From positions 37,184-101,183 of the forward strand of contig CAMAYJ010000001.1 in NCBI GenBank assembly GCA_945862505.1: a DNA stretch of 64,000 nt, given 5' to 3'. Shown here in pieces: positions 18,320 through 26,339 of the stretch. The stretch comes from Bifidobacterium breve. GTDB taxonomy: Bacteria; Actinomycetota; Acidimicrobiia; Acidimicrobiales; Acidimicrobilacustridaceae. Below the pieces are notes generated by a model. That model did not search any database, was not told the DNA's origin, and saw only the letters and a list, made by a program, of their open reading frames with translations. The translations under genes were made by a program, and so were the position numbers. Numbering within the stretch: the first letter of the stretch is position 1; each line of letters starts with the position of its first letter.

Positions 18320-19462
18320 ATGGACTTCGCACTTTCTTCAGATGTCGTGGAATTCCGCGATGAGATTCGCAGCATTATTCGCGAGTTCGTAACTCCGGAA
18401 GTCGCCGCTCGCATGCATACGACGGGTGTGTTTGATGCACCCGAACTCAATCTCGAACTTGGCCGACGCGGCATCCTTGAACGGGCCTGTCCTGGTCTTG
18501 GCAAGGGCGATCCCATCGAGATGTACGTGATGTTCAACGAACTCGAAAAAGCCGGGGCGCCTTACGACGGTCTTGCTGTTGCGCTCATGATCGCTGCCGT
18601 TGTGAACAAGCTCGGCACCGACGAACAGAAGGAACGCATTATCCCTTCGATCATTTCCGGCGAAGCGCTGGTGTGTATGGGCTATTCCGAAGCTGACTTC
18701 GGTTCTGACCTTGCATCTATCAAAACCCGCGCCATCAAAGACGGCGATGAATGGGTCATCAACGGTTCAAAAATGTGGACCACCTTGGCGCAGGTTGCCG
18801 AGTGGCTCATCTTGCTTACTCGCACCGATCTCGACCTTCCGAAGCACAAGGGCCTCACGATGTTCATGCTGCCGATGAACACTCCTGGAATCACGGTTGA
18901 GCCAGTGCACACACTCGGCACCGAAATCACCAATGCCACGTGGTACGACGATGTGCGCGTTGGTGACGAAGCAGTTCTTGGCGACGAAAACGGCGGTTGG
19001 CGAACCATGACCACCGTGCTCGCGTTTGAGCGCGGCGTTATGGGCGGAACGAATGCCGGTGTTCCACTTCTTCGTCATTTCCATGAATGGGCTGTTGCCA
19101 ACGGGGTATTCAACGAACCCACCACCCGTGAACGTATGGCGCGCTCGATCATTGATATGCAGGTCGCCACGTTGCTGACCATGCGGTCAGCATGGATCGC
19201 CGCTTCTGGGGGTATGCCTGGTCTTGAAGGTTCGATGACCAAAGTGTTTGCGGTCGAGGCCTACCAGCGCGCGTCTCGCTGGACCCAAGCCACCGCTGGT
19301 CCGGCCGGGCTCCTCCAGTTCCATGAAGAAGGGGCTGCGGGCGAAGGATTCGTTGAATACGACGCTCGCCACTCGCCGGTGATGTCGATCTACGGCGGTA
19401 CGACCGAGATCAATCGGAACAACATCGCCGAGCGTCATTTGGGGCTTCCAAAATCCCGCTGA
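18320..19462 (+). CDS. Acyl-CoA dehydrogenase (FadE)
   Basis: CMGYSEADFGSDLASIKTRAIKDGDEWVINGSKMWTT, IYGGTTEINRNNIAERHLGLPKSR. Confidence 0.9.
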   Translation: MDFALSSDVVEFRDEIRSIIREFVTPEVAARMHTTGVFDAPELNLELGRRGILERACPGLGKGDPIEMYVMFNELEKAGAPYDGLAVALMIAAVVNKLGTDEQKERIIPSIISGEALVCMGYSEADFGSDLASIKTRAIKDGDEWVINGSKMWTTLAQVAEWLILLTRTDLDLPKHKGLTMFMLPMNTPGITVEPVHTLGTEITNATWYDDVRVGDEAVLGDENGGWRTMTTVLAFERGVMGGTNAGVPLLRHFHEWAVANGVFNEPTTRERMARSIIDMQVATLLTMRSAWIAASGGMPGLEGSMTKVFAVEAYQRASRWTQATAGPAGLLQFHEEGAAGEGFVEYDARHSPVMSIYGGTTEINRNNIAERHLGLPKSR

Positions 19463-19517
19463 CCTGTGGCAGAAAATCTGCTCCCCGACATTGCCTCATC
19501 TCTGTAACAGCGATACG

Positions 19518-19531
19518 GTGACTGCAGTCAC
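19518..19531. promoter_or_regulatory. Perfect 14-bp palindrome, candidate operator
   Basis: GTGACTGCAGTCAC in the gap between ACAD and amidohydrolase. Confidence 0.5.
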
Positions 19532-19539
19532 TCACGCCG

Positions 19540-20805
19540 ATGACCGGTGTGGAATTCCAGGGGGCAACGTTGAGCAACGACGAGCGGTACATCGTTATTT
19601 CGGCCGATGGGCATGCTGGGGGAAATATTCCTGACTATCGCCCGTATCTCGAGTCTAAGTGGCACGAAGAGTTCGACGTGTGGGCGGCCGAGTACGAAAA
19701 TCCTTACGAAGATCTTGAAGGCGATCTTGGTGCTCGCAATTGGGACTCCGCGCGTCGTATGGCCGATCTCGAAGCCGATGGCCAAGCCGCAGAAATCATT
19801 TACCCCAACACCATTCCGCCGTTCTATCCGAAGACATCGCTGACTGCGCAACCTCCGGCGGTGACGCAAGCCGATGCCGATCGTCGTTGGGCCGGACTTC
19901 AAGCACACAACCGCTGGCTTGCGGACTTCTGTGACGACTATCCCGGTCGCCGCGCCGGAGTGGTGCAGATCAACCTGTTCGACGTTGAAAATTCTGTGAA
20001 AGAAATTCGCTGGGCTCATGAACATGGCCTTACCGGTGGCGTGCTGCTTCCCGGAACACCACCAGGTAGCGGTCTCAATCAACTCCACCACGCGAGTTAT
20101 GAACCGATTTGGCAAGCATGCGAGGAACTCGGGATGGCGGTGAACCATCACACTGGTTCGGCCGCACCGCCTATGGGTCCCGACCCCGAAGACACCATCA
20201 CGTTCTTGCTTGAGGTGTCTTGGTACGCACACCGCGCGTTTTACCAACTGATTCTTGGTGGAGCCCTTGAGCGTCACCCGAATTTGCAGCTTGTATTTAC
20301 TGAGCAGGGCACAGCATGGGTTCCGGATGAACTCGCACGCCTCGATTACTTCTTCAATCGCATGCGCTCTTCGAGTGGTTCGCAGGAGCAGGTGTGGGGC
20401 GCTGAAGTGATGGCCAAGTTGTCCCTCCAGCCGAGCGAATACTGGGCTCGCCAGTGTCACGTTGGAGCAAGTTTCATTCGTCCGATGGAAATGGGTTTGC
20501 GTCATCAGGTCGGTGTCGATCGCATCATGTGGGGATCGGACTACCCCCACAAGGAAGCAAGTTCACCGTATTCACGTGAAGCCATCGCTTTGGCATTTGA
20601 AGGTGTGCCGAAGAATGAAGCCGAAAAGATGCTGTCTCTGAATGCTGCGAAGTTGTATGGCTTCGACCTGAACTTCTTGCGACCGATTGCCGATCGCATC
20701 GGACCGAAGGTCGATGACGTATTCGCTGGCCTTCCGCCACGTTCTGTACCTATTGACGCAAATATGTGTCCTGCATTCGCAGGCTACGAGTTCGCAACTG
20801 ACTGA
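19540..20805 (+). CDS. Amidohydrolase family protein
   Basis: YIVISADGHAGGNIPDYRPYL and IMWGSDYPHKEASSPY; alternative TTG start near 19570. Confidence 0.8.
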   Translation: MTGVEFQGATLSNDERYIVISADGHAGGNIPDYRPYLESKWHEEFDVWAAEYENPYEDLEGDLGARNWDSARRMADLEADGQAAEIIYPNTIPPFYPKTSLTAQPPAVTQADADRRWAGLQAHNRWLADFCDDYPGRRAGVVQINLFDVENSVKEIRWAHEHGLTGGVLLPGTPPGSGLNQLHHASYEPIWQACEELGMAVNHHTGSAAPPMGPDPEDTITFLLEVSWYAHRAFYQLILGGALERHPNLQLVFTEQGTAWVPDELARLDYFFNRMRSSSGSQEQVWGAEVMAKLSLQPSEYWARQCHVGASFIRPMEMGLRHQVGVDRIMWGSDYPHKEASSPYSREAIALAFEGVPKNEAEKMLSLNAAKLYGFDLNFLRPIADRIGPKVDDVFAGLPPRSVPIDANMCPAFAGYEFATD

Positions 20806-20819
20806 GTTAGGGGAGACCA

Positions 20820-22130
20820 ATGAAGCCTGAAGATTTTGCTGACAACGATCCATACCTGATCATCGCCGCAGACAGCCATGCTGGTTTGCCGACGAATGAC
20901 TATCGCCCATATCTCGAGAAGAAGTACCACGATCAACTCGATGTGTTCCTTCTTGAGCAGAAAGAACTCATCGAAGCATCAACACGACTCGGCGTGCGCG
21001 ACGACAAGTACGCCAAGAAGTGGTTTGAAGAACACGACGAGGAACTCGCTGGTGGCTGGGACGCCATCAAGCGCGATCAAACACTCGATGGTGACGGTGT
21101 TGCCGCCGAGGTCGTGTATCCCGATGCCGACGCGGTCGAAAGCCGCACCGCTGTTCCGTTCGGTGCGGGTCTCGGCCTTTCCGGCGATCTCGATCCCGAA
21201 CTTGGTCTCGCCGGAGCCAAGGCGCATAACCGTTGGCTCGTCGACCTGTGCTCGACAAATCCTGATCGTCGTTGTGGCGTTGCGCTTGTTCCGATCACCG
21301 GTCCGGTTGAAGACGCGCTTGCCGAAATTAAGTGGGCGAAGGAACACGGCCTTGGAGCCATCATGATCCCGGCGCGTTGGTGTAACCAAACGCCGTATCA
21401 CGATCGTCGCTATGACCCGATCTGGGCCTTGTGCGAGGAATACAACATGCCGATCGTCACCCACTCAGGTTCGGCTCCGCGCGAAGAGTACGGTGACCTT
21501 CTTGGCATCTATGTCACTGAGGTCACCTGGTGGCCAGCACGTCCCATGTGGTTCATGTTGTGGTCCGGCGTTTTCGAGCGCTTCCCAAATCTCAAGTTCT
21601 GCGCAACCGAAGGTGGTTGCTGGTGGTTGCCGCAACTGTTGTGGTTCTGGGATCGCCTGTGGGCAGGACAGAAGGGTTCCGAGAAGCTCGGCGCCGGCGC
21701 ATTCGCGGGCAAGGTCGAGATGCTCCCAAGCGAGTACATCGATCGCAACTGCTTCACGGGCCTTGCCAATGTGAAGCGTCGTGAAATGGGTCAGCGCTAC
21801 GAAATCGGAATCCAGAACATGCTCTGGGGCACCGACTTCCCGCATCCCGAAGGCACTTGGCCGAACACACATGAATGGTTGAAGAAGACCTTCTACGACA
21901 TCCCGATCGATGAGTCCCGCGTCATGCTCGGGCTCAGCGCCGGCGATGCGTTCAGTTTCGATATGGATGCACTGCGCAAGATTTCCGAAAAGGTTGGCCC
22001 CACGCCAACCGACCTCGGTCAGCTTGGCGAAGGTCGCACCGCACAGGACCTGACCGACCGTTGGGCACCGGTCAAAGAAGTTGGCCGTCACTGGCTGACC
22101 GGTCATGACTTCCCGCTCATCGCTCAGTAG
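20820..22130 (+). CDS. Amidohydrolase family protein
   Basis: LIIAADSHAGLPTNDYRPYL and MLWGTDFPHPEGTWPNTHEW; paralog of the preceding gene. Confidence 0.8.
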   Translation: MKPEDFADNDPYLIIAADSHAGLPTNDYRPYLEKKYHDQLDVFLLEQKELIEASTRLGVRDDKYAKKWFEEHDEELAGGWDAIKRDQTLDGDGVAAEVVYPDADAVESRTAVPFGAGLGLSGDLDPELGLAGAKAHNRWLVDLCSTNPDRRCGVALVPITGPVEDALAEIKWAKEHGLGAIMIPARWCNQTPYHDRRYDPIWALCEEYNMPIVTHSGSAPREEYGDLLGIYVTEVTWWPARPMWFMLWSGVFERFPNLKFCATEGGCWWLPQLLWFWDRLWAGQKGSEKLGAGAFAGKVEMLPSEYIDRNCFTGLANVKRREMGQRYEIGIQNMLWGTDFPHPEGTWPNTHEWLKKTFYDIPIDESRVMLGLSAGDAFSFDMDALRKISEKVGPTPTDLGQLGEGRTAQDLTDRWAPVKEVGRHWLTGHDFPLIAQ

Positions 22131-22136
22131 CTAAAG

Positions 22137-22790
22137 GTGAGCGCAGCATCTCGAGTTCGTAGTGAACCGGTCGACCGCGATGGTCGACCGGTTACTGCCG
22201 ACGAGATTCTTGAGGTAGCCGGCAACATCGTGGAACGTCACGGAGTCGACGCGTTAACGATGCGTCGACTCTCCGACGATCTCGGAGTCGCGGTTACCTC
22301 GGTGTATTGGCATGTCGGTAATCGAGATGCAGTCCTTGATGGACTTGTCGATCGTCTTCTTGATCGGATGGAAACCATTCGCGCTGTTGGCGATACTCCG
22401 GTCGAGCGCGTGGCCTCTTTGGCTCGTGAGTTGCGATCAACCCTTCTGGAACGTCAGCACCTTGTCGGTCTCGCCCATGAGCGTGACCGATCGCCGGCGA
22501 TGTTCCTGCCCGTGCAGCAGGCTCTCGCTGCCGAACTCGCATCGGTTGGTAAACATGGCGCCGAAGCGGCTCTGATGCTTCGGGCGTTGCAGGTGCACGT
22601 CATTTCATCAGTGCTTATGGATCGTGCCGCTGCTCGAAATGCCAGCCACGGAACTGTCGATCCCGATCTTTGGCCAGCAAATTTCATTGACCGCGAACTC
22701 GTCGCGGCATTAGCGGACCCAGCGGCATACGACACGGTCTTTGAATTCGGCTTGATCGCACTTCTCGGCGGTCTCGGAGTGAACGACTAG
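22137..22790 (+). CDS. TetR/AcrR family transcriptional regulator
   Basis: ADEILEVAGNIVERHGVDALTMRRLSDDLGVAVTSVYWHVGNRDAVLDGLVDRLL HTH. Confidence 0.9.
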   Translation: MSAASRVRSEPVDRDGRPVTADEILEVAGNIVERHGVDALTMRRLSDDLGVAVTSVYWHVGNRDAVLDGLVDRLLDRMETIRAVGDTPVERVASLARELRSTLLERQHLVGLAHERDRSPAMFLPVQQALAAELASVGKHGAEAALMLRALQVHVISSVLMDRAAARNASHGTVDPDLWPANFIDRELVAALADPAAYDTVFEFGLIALLGGLGVND

Positions 22791-22830
22791 CGCCTGACAA
22801 CGAATGGTTTGACGCGACTATCGTCCGGCC

Positions 22831-23943
22831 ATGGCTGACAACGCAGAAGAATTCCAAGCCACTGAAACTCCGTGGCGTCGTGACCCATCAGAACTGACGG
22901 GGCGACTCACCGATTGGGTCGTAAGCGCATTCGGTGAAGGTTCAATCGTGACCAACGTGGTTGCGCCAGATAACGGCATGTCGAGTGAAAGTTGTTTGTT
23001 CGACGTAACGCTCGATGGCGTCACTACTCAGTACGTCGCGCGTATGGCGCCGCTTCCTCATGTGATTCCGGTTTTCGAGAGTTATGACATTGAGCTTCAA
23101 GCCAAGGCCATGAATGTCGTCCGCGCCAACACCAATGTTCCGGTTCCCGAAGTAACCCACGTTGAACTGGATCCTGCAGTCCTCGACACGCCGTTTCTCG
23201 TTATGAAGCGAATGCCTGGTGGCGCTCCGACCGACATGCCGCCCTATGTCTTTGGTGGGTGGGTGATCGATCTTTCTGATGATGAGCGCGAACTCATGCA
23301 ACGCAATGCTGTTCAAACGCTTGTTGATCTTCACGAACTTCGACCCGATAACACCGATCTCGCGTTCCTTGCTCGTCCCGACAAGGGCGAGTCGGCACTC
23401 GATCAACATCTTGGCCACGAGCGAGGGTATTACGAATGGGCTCGTGGCGATATCCACTATCCGCTGATCGAACGGACCTTTGAATGGCTTGAGGCGAATC
23501 GGCCAACGCTCGTCAATCCAACGGTTCTCAACTGGGGCGATGCGCGTATTGGCAACATGCTGTGGCAAGGACCAACACCCACGGCCGTCCTTGACTGGGA
23601 GATGGCCTGTCTTGGCCCTGCGGAAGTCGATCTTGCATGGATGATTTTCCTGCACGCGTTCTTTCAGAACATGGCTGTGACCTACGCAATGCCCGGCCTT
23701 CCCAATTTCATGCGGCGGTCGGAGATGGCGGCGCTCTATACCGAATTGAGTGGTCGTTCGGTGGAAGCCCTCGAGTGGTTCGAGGTTTTCGCGGCCCTTC
23801 GGTTCGCCACCGTGTCGGTACGAACCACAACTCGCGGGGTTTCATACGGGCAGATGTCGGCGCCGGCCGAGCCTGATGACGTCATCATGTTCCGCGGTCT
23901 GCTCGAACAGATGCTTGATGGCACTTACTGGGACGGGCGATAG
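22831..23943 (+). CDS. Phosphotransferase family (APH-fold; ACAD10/11- or LvaA-like kinase)
   Basis: LNWGDARIGNMLWQGPTPTAVLDWEMACLGPAEVDLAW catalytic and Mg motifs. Confidence 0.8.
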   Translation: MADNAEEFQATETPWRRDPSELTGRLTDWVVSAFGEGSIVTNVVAPDNGMSSESCLFDVTLDGVTTQYVARMAPLPHVIPVFESYDIELQAKAMNVVRANTNVPVPEVTHVELDPAVLDTPFLVMKRMPGGAPTDMPPYVFGGWVIDLSDDERELMQRNAVQTLVDLHELRPDNTDLAFLARPDKGESALDQHLGHERGYYEWARGDIHYPLIERTFEWLEANRPTLVNPTVLNWGDARIGNMLWQGPTPTAVLDWEMACLGPAEVDLAWMIFLHAFFQNMAVTYAMPGLPNFMRRSEMAALYTELSGRSVEALEWFEVFAALRFATVSVRTTTRGVSYGQMSAPAEPDDVIMFRGLLEQMLDGTYWDGR

Positions 23944-24025
23944 TCGGCCGGAGCTAGAGGAGCTCCAGACGACCCAAACGTGTCATCCGTCACATCAAGG
24001 GCGGGATCGCGCTACGGTTCGCGCC

Positions 24026-24505
24026 GTGAGTCGTGTGGATGACCTTCGCAAACTTGATCAGGCTCTTTTGCGTATCAACCGAATCTCGACCGGGCGGGTG
24101 GCGTCACGGACCCGATCGGAGCGTTCGGGCGTGATGTTGTCCCGTCCTGCGATTTCGATGCTGGGAACTCTCCAGTCCTCGGGGCCAGTCCGGCTTTCTT
24201 CGTTGGCTCGCCTCACCGGCCTTGAAGCCCCGTTGATCAGTCGCGAGATCAAGGAACTGAGCGATGAGGGGTATGTCGTTCGGGCATCGGATCCCACTGA
24301 CGGGCGAGCAGGAATCGTCGAACTCTCGTCGAAGGGTCACGATGCTTGGAAGCGCAATCGTCACGCGGCCGATGACATCAACGCAGAAACATTTGCGGAC
24401 TGGTCCGCTGAGGATCTACGCACGCTTCGGGTGTTGCTCGAACGGGCTGCTCGGGATGTCGTGAACGGGTCGGCTCACGTTGAGCGCGCCGATCGCGCCA
24501 GCTGA
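24026..24505 (+). CDS. MarR family transcriptional regulator
   Basis: PAISMLGTLQSSGPVRLSSLARLTGLEAPLISREIKELSDEGYVVRASDPTDGRAGIVELSSKG winged HTH; GTG start at 24026 preferred. Confidence 0.85.
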   Translation: MSRVDDLRKLDQALLRINRISTGRVASRTRSERSGVMLSRPAISMLGTLQSSGPVRLSSLARLTGLEAPLISREIKELSDEGYVVRASDPTDGRAGIVELSSKGHDAWKRNRHAADDINAETFADWSAEDLRTLRVLLERAARDVVNGSAHVERADRAS

Positions 24506-24552
24506 TTTCGATTCAGCCGACATCAGCAAGAGTCGTCGCCTACATTCCCGTC

Positions 24553-26142
24553 ATGACTGATGCTTCTTGGGACACTGCCGACCTCAACCGACCGGTGTAT
24601 GCCGCTGATCTGATTATCAACGCGCTGAACCGCACCCCGGACAATCCGGCGGTGAACATCATCGGTCAGCGTGAGATGACCGCTCGCGAAATGAGCGCGA
24701 TGGTTAGCCGCTATTCGCAGGCACTGGCATCTAAAGGTTTGACGCAGGGCAAGCAGTTGTCGGTTCTCGCTTTAAACCGACCGGAAGTGCTCTTCAACAT
24801 GGCGGCGAACCAGATCAACGCCACGCGTTCGACGCCGTTGCACCCGATGGGTTCGGTCGATGATCAGGCTTATGTGTTGTCTGACTGTGGGGCCGAAGCA
24901 CTTGTCTTTGATCCGGACAATTTCACTGATCGGGCGCGTGAACTCGCTGAGCGTGTTCCCACGATCAAGCACTTCCTCTCCCTCGGTCCATGTGAATTCG
25001 GCGAGGATCTCGACGTACTCGCGATGACGTTTGAACCGAAACCACTCGTTGCTCCGCATGTTCAGGCAGAGGACCTCGCGGGCATCTCCTACTCAGGGGG
25101 AACGACAGGAAAACCCAAAGGAATCATGAGTAGCTATCGCGGCGGCGCTGCGATGGTTCAGATTCAAATGTCCGAATGGCAGTGGCCGGAAGAAGTGCGG
25201 TTCCTGATCTGCACGCCACTTTCGCATGCAGGCGCAGCGTTTTTCACGCCCACACTGCTCAAGGGTGGTTCACTCACCGTTCTTCCAGGTTTTGATCCTG
25301 AGAAGTTCATGCAGACAGTGCAGGACCATCGCATCACCGCCACGATGTTGGTGCCGACGATGATCTATGTACTTCTTGATCATCCCAAGTTCGATCAGTA
25401 CGACCTGTCGAGTCTTGAAACCATTTTCTACGGAGCGTCTGCCATTTCGCCGACGCGCTTGGCCGAAGGTATTCGCCGTATGGGTCCGATCTTCTTCCAG
25501 TTCTATGGCCAAGCCGAGTGCCCGATGACGATCACCGTTTTACGCAAAGAAGACCACGACCCCAACAACCTCGAACGTTTGGCCAGTTGTGGGCGCCCCG
25601 TGCCGTGGTTGCACGTCGCGCTTCTCGATGACGACGGCAACGTGGTGCCACACGGCGAACCTGGTGAAATCTGTGTGCGGGGTCCGCTCAATATGAAGGG
25701 GTACCTCGGAAAGCCCGAACAAACGGCTGAGGCCTTTCAGCATGGATGGCTCCACACTGGCGATGTGGCACGAGCCGATGATGAAGGGTTCCTCTACATC
25801 GTCGATCGCAAAAAGGACATGATCATCACTGGTGGCTTCAACGTTTACCCACGTGAAGTTGAAGATGTCATCTCTACCCACCCTGCAGTTTCTGCGGTAG
25901 CGGTGATTGGTGTTCCCGATGAGCGTTGGGGCGAGTCGGTCAAGGCGGTTGTTGTTGTTCGTCCTGGTGAGTCGGTCGACGCTGAAGAACTCATCGCATT
26001 GGTGAAGGAAGCAAAGGGTTCCGTGCAGGCACCAAAGACCGTGGACTTCATCGACGCCATCCCGTTGAGTGCACTCGGCAAACCCGACAAGAAGACACTC
26101 CGTGCGCAGTACTGGGGTGACGGCGGCCGGCAGGTGAACTGA
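24553..26142 (+). CDS. AMP-dependent acyl-CoA synthetase/ligase
   Basis: ISYSGGTTGKPKGIMSSY, GWLHTGDVARADDEGFLYIVDRKKDMIITGGFNVYPREVEDV, PLSALGKPDKKTLR. Confidence 0.9.
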   Translation: MTDASWDTADLNRPVYAADLIINALNRTPDNPAVNIIGQREMTAREMSAMVSRYSQALASKGLTQGKQLSVLALNRPEVLFNMAANQINATRSTPLHPMGSVDDQAYVLSDCGAEALVFDPDNFTDRARELAERVPTIKHFLSLGPCEFGEDLDVLAMTFEPKPLVAPHVQAEDLAGISYSGGTTGKPKGIMSSYRGGAAMVQIQMSEWQWPEEVRFLICTPLSHAGAAFFTPTLLKGGSLTVLPGFDPEKFMQTVQDHRITATMLVPTMIYVLLDHPKFDQYDLSSLETIFYGASAISPTRLAEGIRRMGPIFFQFYGQAECPMTITVLRKEDHDPNNLERLASCGRPVPWLHVALLDDDGNVVPHGEPGEICVRGPLNMKGYLGKPEQTAEAFQHGWLHTGDVARADDEGFLYIVDRKKDMIITGGFNVYPREVEDVISTHPAVSAVAVIGVPDERWGESVKAVVVVRPGESVDAEELIALVKEAKGSVQAPKTVDFIDAIPLSALGKPDKKTLRAQYWGDGGRQVN

Positions 26143-26339
26143 CCTTCGGGGCCTTCCAGGTCTCTCGCAGTTCCGGCGAAATAGTTCACAGAGGAAACTT
26201 TCTCTGGGGGTTGTCTGCCGGTAATGTCGTCGGTTCATCGCCCAGCCCCAAGGTCCGATTCGGAACACTAAGGTGGCGTGGGTCACAGTTTGATAACAAT
26301 TCGCAGCAACGTTCCTCATCGGGGACGAGGGGGCACAGA

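Noticed and set aside
19528-20550. 340-aa minus-strand ORF
   Set aside because: Antisense to a clear amidohydrolase gene; shadow ORF
23950-23966. GGAGCT-AGAGG-AGCTCC hairpin after the kinase gene as terminator
   Set aside because: Only a 6-bp stem with no U-tract; too weak to call
26189-26206. CAGAGGAAACTTTCTCTG palindrome upstream of ABC module 1
   Set aside because: Two mismatches per half and no second occurrence noticed; insufficient evidence for an operator
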